DNA of 64,000 nucleotides from an uncultured bacterium (GCA_905214305.1 CAJMLK010000002.1:33083-97082); one strand, 5' to 3'. Numbered from the stretch's first letter, positions 34,300 through 43,297 are shown. Notes: a model not told the origin generated them from the sequence alone. Translations and numbers: made by a program.

Positions 34300-34445
34300 T
34301 CTGGCGCTGTTGCACGCTGCAATTGCTCTGCCGACTGCTCACGCGGCGTTCTCGCAAAGATGCCGACGCACTCTGCCTGCACAGCTGCGCGCCGAAGCAG
34401 CCTTTGAGAGTGGATACTGCCAGTACAAAAATGCTTTGGACAGTG
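34300..34445 (+). repeat. Degenerate family A element
   Basis: GCAATTGCTCTGCCGACTGC, CACGCGGCGTTC and the right-end GAGAGTGGATACTGCCAGTA ...AAAATGCTTTGG match the order of modules in full copies but with many changes. Confidence 0.45.
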
Positions 34446-34584
34446 TCGTCACGAGCGCCTTTCCCGGCATCTCTGCGTCGAACTTCGCCTTTTATTCCGG
34501 TCGAGTACCATAAGAGTACACTCCCTGCATAAAAGGCTCGTTCTCCTTGATATACCAGGAAAATCCATCTCGTGGCGATACTGT

Positions 34585-36171
34585 CTAGGATTCCGGGCGC
34601 AACAGGGGGAAGAGGATAACCTCGCGTATGGAGGCGGAGTCTGTCAGCAGCATGACCAGCCGGTCAATGCCCACTCCCTGACCGGCAGCCGGGGGCATGC
34701 CGTATTCAAGGGCGCGCAGGTAGTCCTCGTCCATGCTGTGTGCCTCATCGTCCCCGGCTTCCTTTTCGCGTACCTGATCTTCAAAGCGCAGGCGCTGGTC
34801 AACGGGATCGTTAAGCTCTGAAAACGCATTGGATATCTCGCGACCGGTAATGAAAAGCTCAAAACGGTCGGTCAGGCCGGGATCATTGTCGTTACGGCGC
34901 GACAGGGGCGAGATTTCCGTGGGGTAGTGGTAGATGAAATGCGGCTGCACGAGCTTGCCTTCCACATCCAGATCAAAGAGCTTGGCATGCAGTTTTTGCA
35001 GGCTTTCGCTGTCGGCGGCCTTTTCGCCGCGCTGGCGGATGTAGTTTTGCACTCTGGTGTAGTCATTGTAGAATTCCGGCTGGTGGCCGCCAATGACCGT
35101 GAGTGAATCGTAAAAGCTCATGCGCGTCCACTTGCCGGGCGTGAGGTCGATCATTTCGCCCTGATAGGGAACAACGGTGGTTCCGCACACGGTTTGCGCC
35201 AGGTGCGCAAAAAGCTTTTCCGTCAGGTCCATGAGGTCTTCAAACGTGGCGTAGGCCCAGTAGAATTCACACATGGTGAATTCCGGATTGTGCCTCGTGT
35301 CGATGCCTTCATTGCGGAAGTTGCGGTTAAGCTCAAATACCTTTTCAAACCCGCCCACAAGCAGGCGCTTGAGGTACAGCTCCGGCGCAATGCGCATGTA
35401 CAGGCCCATGTCCAGAGCATTGTGATGGGTTTTGAAGGGCTTGGCCGCCGCTCCCCCCGCGAGGGGCTGCATCATGGGTGTTTCCACTTCCATAAAGCCG
35501 TGGTCTTCCATGAAGTGGCGGAACTCGCGCACAATCTGGCTGCGCTTGAAAAATATTTCGCGGGCGCGCGGCGTGACGATAAGGTCTACGTAGCGCTGCC
35601 GGTAGCGCGTTTCCATATCCTTGAGCCCGTGGTACTTTTCGGGCAGGGGACGCATGGAGCGCGTGATAAGTTTTATGGTGCGGCAGGCAATGGTCAGTTC
35701 GCCCGTTTTGGTACGAAAAAGATGCCCGGAAACGCCGACAATATCGCCGATATCGAGCTTTTTTACCAGGTTGTGCGTGGCCTCGTCCAGGTGTTCGCGC
35801 GCGGCGTAGCACTGCACGCGGCCCGTCTGGTCCATGATGTGAAAAAAGGCCACCTTGCCGAAAGAGCGAAGCGAAACTATGCGCCCGGCAATGGCGACAA
35901 CGTCTTCCTGGGTTTCAAGGGCATCACCCTCAAGATTGCCGAATTTTTCCAGCACCCAGGAAATGGAGTGTTCCTTGCGGAAATCGTTGGGAAAGAGCGG
36001 TACGCCCGCGTCCATGAGATCGCAGGATTTGACCACGCGGTTTTTTACAACCTCGTTCAACCCTTCACGTGCGGCAAAGCTTTCCAACATGGGCATAAAA
36101 TAGCCCGCGTATTTAGACTTGGTGCCCAGCTTGACGGCAGGCTTTTTATTCTTCTTTTCCCGATTTTCCAC
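34585..36171 (-). CDS. lysS: Lysyl-tRNA synthetase, class II
   Basis: A 528-residue class II enzyme charging tRNA-Lys. The N-terminal OB-fold anticodon-binding domain (about residues 85-185) contains VVAIAGRIVSLRSFGKVAFF. The catalytic domain has motif 2 FELNRNFRNEGIDTRHNPEF (about 275-294) and motif 3 GVGIDRLVMLLTDS near the C-terminus. The start is GTG 36171, seven bases after GGAG, giving a Lys-rich leader (ENREKKNKKPAVKLGTKSKY). Upstream it is divergent from the ACT-domain gene; downstream come lolC, lolD and bamA, an order common in related sulfate reducers. Confidence 0.95.
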   Translation of the reverse strand: MENREKKNKKPAVKLGTKSKYAGYFMPMLESFAAREGLNEVVKNRVVKSCDLMDAGVPLFPNDFRKEHSISWVLEKFGNLEGDALETQEDVVAIAGRIVSLRSFGKVAFFHIMDQTGRVQCYAAREHLDEATHNLVKKLDIGDIVGVSGHLFRTKTGELTIACRTIKLITRSMRPLPEKYHGLKDMETRYRQRYVDLIVTPRAREIFFKRSQIVREFRHFMEDHGFMEVETPMMQPLAGGAAAKPFKTHHNALDMGLYMRIAPELYLKRLLVGGFEKVFELNRNFRNEGIDTRHNPEFTMCEFYWAYATFEDLMDLTEKLFAHLAQTVCGTTVVPYQGEMIDLTPGKWTRMSFYDSLTVIGGHQPEFYNDYTRVQNYIRQRGEKAADSESLQKLHAKLFDLDVEGKLVQPHFIYHYPTEISPLSRRNDNDPGLTDRFELFITGREISNAFSELNDPVDQRLRFEDQVREKEAGDDEAHSMDEDYLRALEYGMPPAAGQGVGIDRLVMLLTDSASIREVILFPLLRPES

Positions 36172-36378
36172 TGAAAAACTCCTGAGATGCCCGGTCTTAA
36201 AGGATTGTAACGGTATGCCATTCGCGAAGAAGCGTCAAGGATGGCGTGCGCATGTCCTTGGCGCCGCGCAATGCCCTGTTTGGCCTTGAAGTTCGTGAGG
36301 CTTGCGTATATAGCTTTTTTTTCCCTGTGACACCTTCCCGTGGCCCTGCCACGGATCATTTCCGTAAGGACAAGCGTC

Positions 36379-36942
36379 ATGCACAAGTACACCGCCTCTT
36401 TTCTGGGGCGCGACTGCCCCGGAGTGGTGGCCGCAGTCAGCCGTATTCTTGAAGAAAACGGCTGCAACATCGAAGAAGTGACCCAGACCATTCTTTCCGG
36501 CGAATTTGCCGCCATTTTTGTGGTGGCCGCCCCCGATGCCCTTGATGCCCAGAACCTGCACCAGCGGCTCAGCGCCAGTCTGGCCGAGGCCAAGGTGGAT
36601 CTTTCGGTGCTGGTGCGGCCCGCCATTCAGGGGCAGTGGGGCCAGACCCTGCACTGCGAACCCTTTGTGGTCACTGCCGACGGCCCCGACAAGCCCGGTC
36701 TTATCGCTGCCATGAGCCGCGTGTTCGCCCGCCATGACGTGAATATTGAAAGCCTCAAGGCTATTCTGGGTGAGGGGGGAACCAATCATGCCCTTTTTGT
36801 GTTTGAGGTCATGGTTCCTGATGCCGTTGACCTTGGCCGCCTGCGGCGCGAGCTTTCCTGCGAGGGGCAGAGCCGCGATCTGCGCGTGAGCGTGCAGCAC
36901 AGGGATATTTTTGAGGCTGTTCACCGGGTCAGCTCTTTCTAG
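36379..36942 (+). CDS. Tandem ACT-domain regulator (GcvR-like)
   Basis: A 187-residue protein made of two ACT domains. The first starts YTASFLGRDCPGVVAAVSRI at residue 4; the second contains FVVTADGPDKPGLIAAMSRV near residue 97, followed by NIESLKAI. Tandem ACT proteins such as GcvR sense amino acids, often glycine. The next gene encodes a DUF711 (PFL) protein, and ACT/DUF711 pairs recur widely, suggesting a joint but unestablished function. The ATG has AAGGA upstream. The stop TAG is the first TAG of a family C element. Confidence 0.8.
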   Translation: MHKYTASFLGRDCPGVVAAVSRILEENGCNIEEVTQTILSGEFAAIFVVAAPDALDAQNLHQRLSASLAEAKVDLSVLVRPAIQGQWGQTLHCEPFVVTADGPDKPGLIAAMSRVFARHDVNIESLKAILGEGGTNHALFVFEVMVPDAVDLGRLRRELSCEGQSRDLRVSVQHRDIFEAVHRVSSF

Positions 36943-37094
36943 AGCATCCTGACTTTGAAAAAGTGTACATGCTCCTGCGCTGCACTAAATGCAGCGCGCC
37001 GCAACGTGACGTGGATTCAGGCGAAAATCGCATTTTTCGGCTGAATGAAAGCTTTGAGATGTGAAGCATTTCAAAGCTGATCTGCTCCAGAGCT
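36939..37094 (+). repeat. Family C dispersed element between ACT and DUF711 genes
   Basis: It begins CTAGAGCATCCTGACTTTG in the ACT stop codon and contains a GCGCTGCAC hairpin, then ACGTGGATTCAGGCGAAAAT and CTGAATGAAAGC, then AGCTTTGAGATGTGAAGCATT pairing with AAAGCT, ending GATCTGCTCCAGAG. The order is shared with 49045-49186 and 54331-54475. Confidence 0.65.
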
Positions 37095-37125
37095 TTTTTG
37101 CCTTGCAACCATACAGGATACCGAC

Positions 37126-38511
37126 ATGCTTTCCGAACGCGAAGTCATAAGCACACTTAACATGCTCCGCAACGAGCATCTGGACGTGCGCACCGTCACC
37201 CTGGGCGTGAGCCTGTTTGATTGCGTGAGCCACGATCTGGAGCTTTTTACCGCCAACGTGCAGGCCAAAATCCGCCGCTACGCCTCGCAGCTTGTGTCTG
37301 TCTGTAATGAGGTGGGCGACAAATACGGCATTCCCGTGGTGAACAAGCGCATCAGCGTCAGCCCCATTGCGGTGGTGGGTGCGCCTTTTGGCCCCGACGG
37401 CATGGTGCGCGTGTGCAAGGCCCTTGACGAGGCCGCCAAGGAGGCGGGCGTGGACTTTCTGGGCGGATTTTCCGCTCTGGTTGAAAAGGGCTTTGCCAAT
37501 GGCGACCGCGCCCTTATTGAGGCGCTGCCCGAAGCTCTGGCGCAGACCGACCGCATCTGCTCGTCCATCAACGTGGCTTCGTCGCGCAGCGGCATCAATA
37601 TGGACGCCGTGGCCCTGATGGGCCGCCAGATACTCAAGGTGGCCGAAGCCACGGCCGACCGTGGCGGCATCGGCTGCGCCAAGCTGGTGGTTTTTGCCAA
37701 CATTCCGCAGGACGTGCCCTTCATGGCTGGCGCCTACCTTGGCGTGGGCGAGCCTGATGTGGTGATCAACGTGGGTGTTTCCGGCCCCGGTGTGGTGAAA
37801 AAAGCTCTGGACCGCGCCCGCGAGGCGGGCCGCAATGAAAAGGGCGCTCCCCTGACCCTGCTGGACATGGCCGAGGTCATCAAGCGCACGGCATACAAGG
37901 TGACCCGCGTGGGCGAAATGATCGGCACAGAGGTGGCGACCCGTCTGGGCATCCCCTTTGGCGTGGCCGACCTTTCTCTGGCCCCCACCCCGGCGGTGGG
38001 CGACTCGGTGGGCGAAATTTTTCAGAGCCTGGGGCTTTCGAGCATCGGCGCGCCCGGCACTACTGCCGTGCTGGCCATGCTCAATGACGCCGTGAAAAAA
38101 GGCGGCGCTTTTGCCTCTTCTTCTGTGGGCGGCCTTTCGGGGGCTTTTATCCCCGTGTCGGAAGACTCAAGCATCGAGGCGGCCGCTACCGCTGGTCTGC
38201 TCAGCATTGAAAAGCTGGAAGCCATGACCAGCGTGTGCTCGGTGGGGCTGGACATGATCGCCATCCCCGGCGACACACCGGCAACCACCATTTCAGGCAT
38301 CATTGCTGACGAAATGGCTATCGGCATGATCAACCACAAGACCACGGCGGTGCGCCTCATACCCGTGCCCGGCAAGGGCGTGGGCGAGGAAGTGTCGTTT
38401 GGCGGTCTGCTTGGCAAGGCGGCCATCATGCCTGTGCCCGGCGGCAATGCCGAAGATTTTATTACCCTTGGGGGGCGCATTCCCGCGCCCATTCACAGCC
38501 TCAAGAACTAG
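37126..38511 (+). CDS. PFL-family protein (DUF711, UPF0210)
   Basis: A 461-residue protein matching the DUF711/UPF0210 family over its full length, with blocks DVRTVTLGVSLFDCVS (residues 21-36), ICSSINVASSRSGINMDAV, PDVVINVGVSGPGVVKKAL and GDTPATTISGIIADEMAIGM. Structures of this family show a glycyl-radical-enzyme-like barrel, but no activity is established. It follows the ACT-domain gene in the same direction, separated by a family C element of 156 bp. A strong terminator lies 30 bp after the stop. Confidence 0.88.
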   Translation: MLSEREVISTLNMLRNEHLDVRTVTLGVSLFDCVSHDLELFTANVQAKIRRYASQLVSVCNEVGDKYGIPVVNKRISVSPIAVVGAPFGPDGMVRVCKALDEAAKEAGVDFLGGFSALVEKGFANGDRALIEALPEALAQTDRICSSINVASSRSGINMDAVALMGRQILKVAEATADRGGIGCAKLVVFANIPQDVPFMAGAYLGVGEPDVVINVGVSGPGVVKKALDRAREAGRNEKGAPLTLLDMAEVIKRTAYKVTRVGEMIGTEVATRLGIPFGVADLSLAPTPAVGDSVGEIFQSLGLSSIGAPGTTAVLAMLNDAVKKGGAFASSSVGGLSGAFIPVSEDSSIEAAATAGLLSIEKLEAMTSVCSVGLDMIAIPGDTPATTISGIIADEMAIGMINHKTTAVRLIPVPGKGVGEEVSFGGLLGKAAIMPVPGGNAEDFITLGGRIPAPIHSLKN

Positions 38512-38538
38512 CGCCGTTTCCGGACGCATCTTTGCATG

Positions 38539-38569
38539 AAAACATCCCGCCCCGGCGGGATGTTTTCTT
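38539..38569 (+). terminator. Intrinsic terminator after DUF711 gene
   Basis: 13-bp perfect stem AAAACATCCCGCC with 38554-38566, two-base loop, then a T-rich tail. Confidence 0.85.
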
Positions 38570-38733
38570 TTCTGGCGGCATGCAGCACAAGCGGGCGCGC
38601 GCTGCCTTGGGCTGCCCGGCCGGCGCAGACCGGTTTGACCGGCTGGTGAATATTTGTCATAGGTTTACTGTCCGGAACCGCACGCTTCGCAGGTGAAGCG
38701 CGTGTCCGGCAAAACATGATCAAGGAGACAGCC

Positions 38734-39060
38734 ATGCTGAAAACAAAAATTGTGGCAGCGGCCTTTCTTGCTATGTTTGTAGCGGGTTGTAGCTCATCAC
38801 CGGAATGCGATTCCAGCGATGGTAAAAAGTATGCCAAAAAAATCATGCAGTCCTATGCGCAGGAGCTGGGCATAAAGGACCCGCATATCAGCTTTGAGAG
38901 CTTCAAGACCCTGAGCGGCGATAAAAAATCCTGCAAATGCGTGGTCACGGCCGTTATGGGCGACAAGGCCGCCGAAGATGCCTCGGGCCTGAAGTATGCC
39001 CTGGAATTTGAGCTGCCGGAAACGGAGAATGGTCGCTACTATATTGAAATGATAAATTAG
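38734..39060 (+). CDS. Small lipoprotein of unknown function
   Basis: A 108-residue protein with signal peptide MLKTKIVAAAFLAMFVAGC ending in the lipobox FVAGC, so it is predicted to be lipid-anchored. The mature ~90 residues contain PECDSSDGKKYAKKIMQSYA, a CKCVV segment and a final strand GRYYIEMIN; two further Cys pairs may form disulfides. ATG 38734 has AAGGAG at the right distance, whereas the ATG at 38716 has none. No family recognised. Short mature domains of this kind sometimes resemble periplasmic cystatin-like folds, but I do not claim this. Confidence 0.7.
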   Translation: MLKTKIVAAAFLAMFVAGCSSSPECDSSDGKKYAKKIMQSYAQELGIKDPHISFESFKTLSGDKKSCKCVVTAVMGDKAAEDASGLKYALEFELPETENGRYYIEMIN

Positions 39061-39654
39061 TTTTGTTTGCAGCAAGTTTTTGGCACGCGATTTTTGCCTC
39101 CTGTGCGTGGGGTGGACAAGAATGGTGTTCCTGAGGTATCAGGCCAGAGCAGTTGCAAGTGGAATTGCTCTGGCGCTTGATGGCGTGACCCGCCTGCGCG
39201 TCAGGAGGGCACGTCAGGCATGCTCCTGACCTTGCTCAGGGCTTGCTGCTGAAGACAGTGCTGCTGCCTGTCCGCACGGGCCAATGCCCGGTCGGGCGGC
39301 GTAAAATCTCGAACGTATCTTCGCACCGCTGCCGGTTCTGCCTCCCCGACATTTCTTGATGCGCCTGCCAGTGCGTCCGCATTCAGGGCGCCTGCGCTGT
39401 CAATGATGCTTTTCGGCCTCCGATCCTCGTCTTTTCCGGCCAGCGGATTTTTTCGCTGTTGATCCCTTCCCGCTGGCTATCGGCTTCATGCCCTTTTGTT
39501 CTTGCCGCAGCAATTCTGTCCGGCTTGACCGTCGTCTTTCATGACCCCGGCAAAAGGGTGTGTCCGCTGCTTTCACGCATGGAAGCACGGCATGACCGCA
39601 TCCCGGATAAAGCGCCGGAATGTTCCGGTGCATAACACTAAAAAGGAAAATATA
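39061..39654. other. Intergenic region, two small exported-protein genes
   Basis: 594 bp without a credible gene. A minimal family A left-end hairpin, CAGAGCAGTTGCAAGTGGA with ATTGCTCTGG, lies at 39146-39174. Nothing else recognised. Confidence 0.4.
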
Positions 39655-40068
39655 ATGAAATATCGTAAAGTAATAGGCGCTTCACTGTGCGCCGGTATCG
39701 TGGGCCTTTGTGTGTGGGCCGGAGAAGCTTCGGCTGAAGGCATCTGCCAGCAGAAAATGGCCCATATCCAGCGCCAGATAGATTATGCCAAGAAGCACAA
39801 CAATCCCATGCAGGTGGCCGGACTTGAGCGCGCCCTGGATAATGTGCGCACATGGTGCACCGACGACGGCGAACTTGCCGAAGCGGAAATAGCCGTCATG
39901 GAAAAGCAGGAAAAGGTGCAGGAGCGTCAGGCTGAACTGGACAAGGACGTTGCCCAGGGCAAGCAGGCCAGCAAGATCGCCAAGCGCAAGCAGAAGCTGC
40001 AGGAAGCGCAGACCGAACTGCAGGAAGCTGAAAAGGTTCGCGACACCATGAAGGCCAGCAAGAAGTAG
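39655..40068 (+). CDS. DUF1090-type periplasmic protein (YqjC-like)
   Basis: A 137-residue protein with signal peptide MKYRKVIGASLCAGIVGLCV, cleaved after ASA. The mature protein has GICQQKMAHIQRQIDYAKKH and VAGLERALDNVRTWCTDD followed by a long Lys/Gln/Glu helix (residues ~80-135), the pattern of DUF1090 (E. coli YqjC). Two Cys (GIC, TWC) are placed to form the family's disulfide. AAGGA precedes the ATG. The function of the family is unknown. Confidence 0.75.
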   Translation: MKYRKVIGASLCAGIVGLCVWAGEASAEGICQQKMAHIQRQIDYAKKHNNPMQVAGLERALDNVRTWCTDDGELAEAEIAVMEKQEKVQERQAELDKDVAQGKQASKIAKRKQKLQEAQTELQEAEKVRDTMKASKK

Positions 40069-40090
40069 CGGAGCCTTTATGACATTTACG

Positions 40091-40119
40091 CATTGAGAAT
40101 ATCTATTCTCAATGCTTCC
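40091..40119 (+). repeat. Isolated family A right-end hairpin
   Basis: CATTGAGAATATCTATTCTC pairs on itself (TTGAGAATA with TATTCTCAA), followed by ATGCTTCC as in other family A right ends. Confidence 0.55.
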
Positions 40120-40134
40120 AAACGTTCAAAGAAG

Positions 40135-40174
40135 GATGGCGGTTCGGCACAAGGCCGGAACCGCCATCTTTTTT
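40135..40174 (+). terminator. Intrinsic terminator after DUF1090 gene
   Basis: GATGGCGGTTC (40135-40145) with 40158-40168, and an inner GGC/GCC extension, then TTTTTT. On the other strand it lies beyond the TauE gene's stop. Confidence 0.85.
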
Positions 40175-40205
40175 GTTCGTGTGGCTTCAGGGATGTTGCG
40201 GCAGG

Positions 40206-40991
40206 CTACTGCACCAGCGGGGCAAGAAAAAATTGCCAGATCAGGGTGAGCAGCAGCAGCGACAGCGAGACCATGAGAAAGCGTCGCACAGCAGCGGGCC
40301 CAACGCGGATGGCAAGGCGACTGCCAAGCCAGTTGCCCACGCAGCAGGCGGCAGCCATGGGCAGGGCCAGACTCCACAGCACCACGCCGTTGATCATGAA
40401 CACCACCACCCCCGCAAAGTTGGATGCGAGGTTCAGCACCTTGGATGTGGCGGATGCCTCCATAAGGCCCATGCGCAAGATCCAGTGAAAGGCAAGAATC
40501 AGAAAACTGCCTGTTCCGGGACCGAAAAATCCGTCATACGCGCCAATGACAAGGCAGACCAGCGGCGTCATCAGCCACAGGCGGGGGCCGTGCATGTCGG
40601 CTTCGCTACAGGCGCGCGCGCGTTCCTTGCGGGGCATGAGGGTGGCGCACATGCCCAGGGGCAGCAGCCCCACAAGAATTTTGCCCAGCAGGGCGGGTTC
40701 GGTGTGCAGGGCCAGACGCGCTCCGGCCCAGGAGCCCATGAGGGCAAAGGCCAGACCCGTCAGGGCCACGCGCCAGAGCACAAGACGGCTGCGGGCAAAG
40801 TTGCCCAGCGCCACGCACGTACCCAGGCAGGCGCTGAACTTGTTGGCGCCAAGGGCGGCGTGTGGCGGCACACCCGTGAGCAGGAGGGCGGGCATGGTCA
40901 CGAGGCCGCCTCCACCGGCGATAGCGTCTATGAAACCACCGGCGAAAGCGGCGGCAATGCCCACCAGCAAAGGGACAAGACCTATTTCCAC
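40206..40991 (-). CDS. TauE/SafE-family sulfite/organosulfonate-type transporter
   Basis: A 261-residue inner-membrane protein with about eight helices. The two family repeats begin AFAGGFIDAIAGGGGLVTMP (about residue 15) and GAYDGFFGPGTGSFLILAFH (about 150), each followed by a short loop and helix (PPHAALGANKFSACLGT, ASATSKVLNLASNFAGVVVF). The family, which includes E. coli YfcA, exports sulfite, sulfonates or related anions. The GTG start at 40991 has AAGGAG seven bases upstream, and that site lies inside the end of the DUF486 gene. In a sulfate reducer, sulfite handling is a plausible but unproven role. Confidence 0.85.
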   Translation of the reverse strand: MEIGLVPLLVGIAAAFAGGFIDAIAGGGGLVTMPALLLTGVPPHAALGANKFSACLGTCVALGNFARSRLVLWRVALTGLAFALMGSWAGARLALHTEPALLGKILVGLLPLGMCATLMPRKERARACSEADMHGPRLWLMTPLVCLVIGAYDGFFGPGTGSFLILAFHWILRMGLMEASATSKVLNLASNFAGVVVFMINGVVLWSLALPMAAACCVGNWLGSRLAIRVGPAAVRRFLMVSLSLLLLTLIWQFFLAPLVQ

Positions 40992-40992
40992 G

Positions 40993-41340
40993 TTACCACT
41001 CCTTAAAGATGATCCAGGCGGCCAGCACGATGAGGGCAAAGCCCGCAACGTGGTTCCAGCGCAGGGGTTCGTGCAGCCAGAGGCTGGAAAAAACCATGAA
41101 AACCGTCAGGGAAATGACTTCCTGTATGGTTTTCAGTTCAGCAGCGGAAAAATGCCCGTAACCGATGCGGTTGGCAGGGACCTGAAGCAGATATTCAAAA
41201 AAGGCCAGTCCCCAGCTTGCCAGAATGACCACGGGCAGGGCCGTGCCCTTGTAGCGCAAATGGCCGTACCAGGCGAAGGTCATGAATATGTTTGATGCAA
41301 TCAGAAGGCCGATGGTGGCCGCGGGTACGGGTATGTTCAT
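40993..41340 (-). CDS. DUF486-family small membrane protein
   Basis: A 115-residue protein with four hydrophobic helices and the family blocks IASNIFMTFAWYGHLRY, LASWGLAFFEYLLQVPANRI, and LKTIQEVISLTVFMVFSSLW. DUF486 proteins are half-size relatives of drug/metabolite transporters and probably act as dimers. It is one base before the TauE gene and carries that gene's ribosome site, so the pair is co-transcribed. Confidence 0.85.
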   Translation of the reverse strand: MNIPVPAATIGLLIASNIFMTFAWYGHLRYKGTALPVVILASWGLAFFEYLLQVPANRIGYGHFSAAELKTIQEVISLTVFMVFSSLWLHEPLRWNHVAGFALIVLAAWIIFKEW

Positions 41341-41733
41341 GGCGTATCAGCAAGCCTTGTCTGTAGGGCGGCAGAAGCGCGCCCGGTGGTGTCGGGACAG
41401 TCCAGAGGCATACCCGCGGCCGTGCGGCGAGTCAATGACCGCCTGTAAAGCAAAAGAAAACGCCCGGTATTGTCCGGGCGCTTTCTTTTGCTTTTTGTGC
41501 GGGCTGATGTCTGCCCGGCAGGAGGACTTCCCGGCGCGGTCTTGCATGGCGACCACGCCGGAAAGGCAGATTCCAGAGCCGTCCGGGCGTGCGGCAGGCC
41601 ACCGGCGGTGGCGGGAGCGGACGTCGGCCCTGAAGGCACACATCAGCTTTTGCCGCTGGCGGGCCAGTGCTGCCGGACGCCGTGCGGGCGTTGGCTGGCA
41701 CTGCCGCGAAAGCAGTTTTGCCGTGAACCTGCC
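41341..41733. other. Intergenic region thiC/DUF486
   Basis: No gene is supported. It contains the terminator at 41450-41491 and then GC-rich sequence of no recognised type up to the family B element. Confidence 0.4.
41450..41491. terminator. Terminator hairpin
   Basis: GCAAAAGAAAACGCCCGG (41450-41467) pairs with 41474-41491 with one mismatch, loop TATTGT, A/T-rich flanks on both strands. On plus a TTTTTG run follows. It lies upstream of the DUF486 gene and probably terminates thiC read-through. Confidence 0.7.
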
Positions 41734-41862
41734 CTAGAGCATTTAACACTTGAAATGCTCGCTTACGGCAGGCAAAAGCCTGCCTTCGCGCATTTCGTGG
41801 CAAGGATTTTCAAGAAAATCCCTGCAGGGCAGTCAACTCATTTCATTCGCTAATTGCCCTAG
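41734..41862 (+). repeat. Family B dispersed element (copy next to thiC)
   Basis: Starts CTAGAGCATTTAACACTTG and ends GCTAATTGCCCTAG. Inner modules are a GGCAGGCAAAAGCCTGCC hairpin, CGCATTTCGTGGC, and GGATTTTCAAGAAAATCC. The terminal CTA read on minus is the thiC stop codon. Nearly identical to 44854-44980 and, inverted, 48565-48692. Confidence 0.85.
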
Positions 41863-43139
41863 TGATTCTGAAGCATCTTGACCGCGCAGAACTTGCCGCA
41901 CATGGCGCAGACTTCTTCTGTCTTGTGCTCCTCGCGGCGCTGTTCAAGCATTTTCGGATCAAGGGCGGCCCTGGTCATGCCTTCCCAGTCCAGAGCCTTG
42001 CGGGCTGCGTTCATGGCTGCCTCGCGTGCCGTGGCGCGGGGGTGGCCCAGTGCCACTTCGCCCACATGAGCGGCCACGCGCGAAGCCATGACCCCGGCGC
42101 GCACGTCGGCCTCGTCAGGCAGGGTGAGGTGCTCGGCGGGGGTGAGGTAGCAGAGAAAGTCCACGCCTGCTTCCACGCCCAGCGCACCACCGATGGCTCC
42201 GGCGATGTGGTCGTAGCCCGGTGCGCTGTCGCAGCACAGGGGGCCGAGAACGTAGAGCGGTGCATTGTGGGTGAGGCGCTTTATGCCCTGAATCTGGGTA
42301 CGCACCTGATTAAGCGGCACATGCCCGGGGCCTTCGATCATGCACTGCACGCCGCGTTCGAGCGCGTACTTGGCAAGGCGGCCCAGATTGATGACTTCTT
42401 CCCACTGGGCGGCATCACCCGCGTCAACGCCGGCGCCGGGGCGCAGGCCGTCACCGAGGGAGAGGGTGACGTTGTAGGGGCGGCAGATGTCGAGCAGGCG
42501 GTCAAAGTATTCCAGCAGGGGGTTTTCGCGGTCGTTTTCCAGCATCCAGCGGGCCAGCATGGAGCCGCCGCGCGAGACAATGCCAAGAACACGGTTGTTT
42601 TTGACGGCCATTTCGGCCCCGCGCCGCGAAAGGCCGCAGTGAACGGTAACAAAGTCCACGCCCTGCCGGGCCTGCTTGGCGATTTCCTCAAACAGCTCAT
42701 CGGGATTCATGCTGGCAATGTCGCGATCCGCGTCCAGAATGCGCTGGCCTACGGCGTACAGGGGAACAGTGCCGAGGGGCCGGGGGCAGGCGTCCAGCAT
42801 GCCGAGGCGCAGGGCGTCCAGATCACCGGCGATGGAAAGATCCATGACCGTGTCGGCTCCGGCCTCGAGAGCGGCCTGAATCTTGCGTTCTTCAGTACGG
42901 GGGCAGTTGCTCAGGGGAGACGTGCCGATATTGGCATTTACCTTGATTCTGGCGGGCTGGCCCACAAGGATGGGCTTCAGCCCCTTGTGGGCGGGGTTGC
43001 CCAGCAGAACCATAGTACCGGCCTCAAGGGCAGCGGTGACGCTTTGGGCGTCCAGCTGCTCTTCGGCGGACAAGCTGTCCAGGTGGGAGTCCAGAAGGTC
43101 GCGCAACGCGGCGTTCTGAGAAAAAAGTGTGGTAGACAT
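41859..43139 (-). CDS. thiC: Phosphomethylpyrimidine synthase ThiC
   Basis: A 426-residue radical SAM enzyme that converts aminoimidazole ribotide to the pyrimidine of thiamine. The C-terminal cluster motif is CAMCGKFCAVKM, with the CxxCxxxxC of ThiC. Other blocks include KVNANIGTSPLSN, DFVTVHCGLSRRG, GIVSRGGSMLARWM and MIEGPGHVPLNQV. It is the shorter type (about 430 residues) lacking the N-terminal extension of the E. coli enzyme. A TPP riboswitch precedes it. The stop TAG is supplied by the flanking family B element. No other thiamine genes are adjacent. Confidence 0.95.
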   Translation of the reverse strand: MSTTLFSQNAALRDLLDSHLDSLSAEEQLDAQSVTAALEAGTMVLLGNPAHKGLKPILVGQPARIKVNANIGTSPLSNCPRTEERKIQAALEAGADTVMDLSIAGDLDALRLGMLDACPRPLGTVPLYAVGQRILDADRDIASMNPDELFEEIAKQARQGVDFVTVHCGLSRRGAEMAVKNNRVLGIVSRGGSMLARWMLENDRENPLLEYFDRLLDICRPYNVTLSLGDGLRPGAGVDAGDAAQWEEVINLGRLAKYALERGVQCMIEGPGHVPLNQVRTQIQGIKRLTHNAPLYVLGPLCCDSAPGYDHIAGAIGGALGVEAGVDFLCYLTPAEHLTLPDEADVRAGVMASRVAAHVGEVALGHPRATAREAAMNAARKALDWEGMTRAALDPKMLEQRREEHKTEEVCAMCGKFCAVKMLQNH

Positions 43140-43169
43140 GTGTGCCTCGCGGGTTGCGACGCAGGGCGC

Positions 43170-43201
43170 AAAAAAACCACAAGCAGCGGAACAGCCTGTG
43201 G
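43170..43201 (-). terminator. Intrinsic terminator of the TPP riboswitch
   Basis: On the minus strand CCACAGGC and GCTTGTGG form an 8-bp stem with one mismatch, followed by seven Ts (43170-43176). It directly follows the aptamer's 3' end and precedes the thiC start by about 30 bp. Confidence 0.65.
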
Positions 43202-43297
43202 CCGCGGCTTCCCTCCGGCAGTGCGAACTGCGTCAGGTTCAAGGGTCTGGGAGATCCCACTCTCAGCAGCGCATCGTGCATGCACGGCTCCCCTAGC
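43202..43297 (-). promoter_or_regulatory. TPP riboswitch (THI element)
   Basis: Reading minus: CTAGGGGAGCCGTGCATGCA, GCTGCTGAGAGTGGGA, ACCCTTGAACCTGACGCAG and CCGGAGGGAAGCC. These are the conserved P1-P2 start GGGGAGC, the CTGAGAG bulge, the ACCCTTGAACCTGA loop and the AGGGAA closing segment of thiamine pyrophosphate aptamers. It lies 60-160 bp upstream of thiC and switches transcription through the adjacent terminator (OFF with TPP). Confidence 0.92.

Noticed and set aside
41432..41853. Several open frames in the DUF486/thiC gap, one similar in sequence to the start of the frame antisense to ktrB
   Set aside because: The similarity is only because both cover a family B element; translated repeats, not genes.
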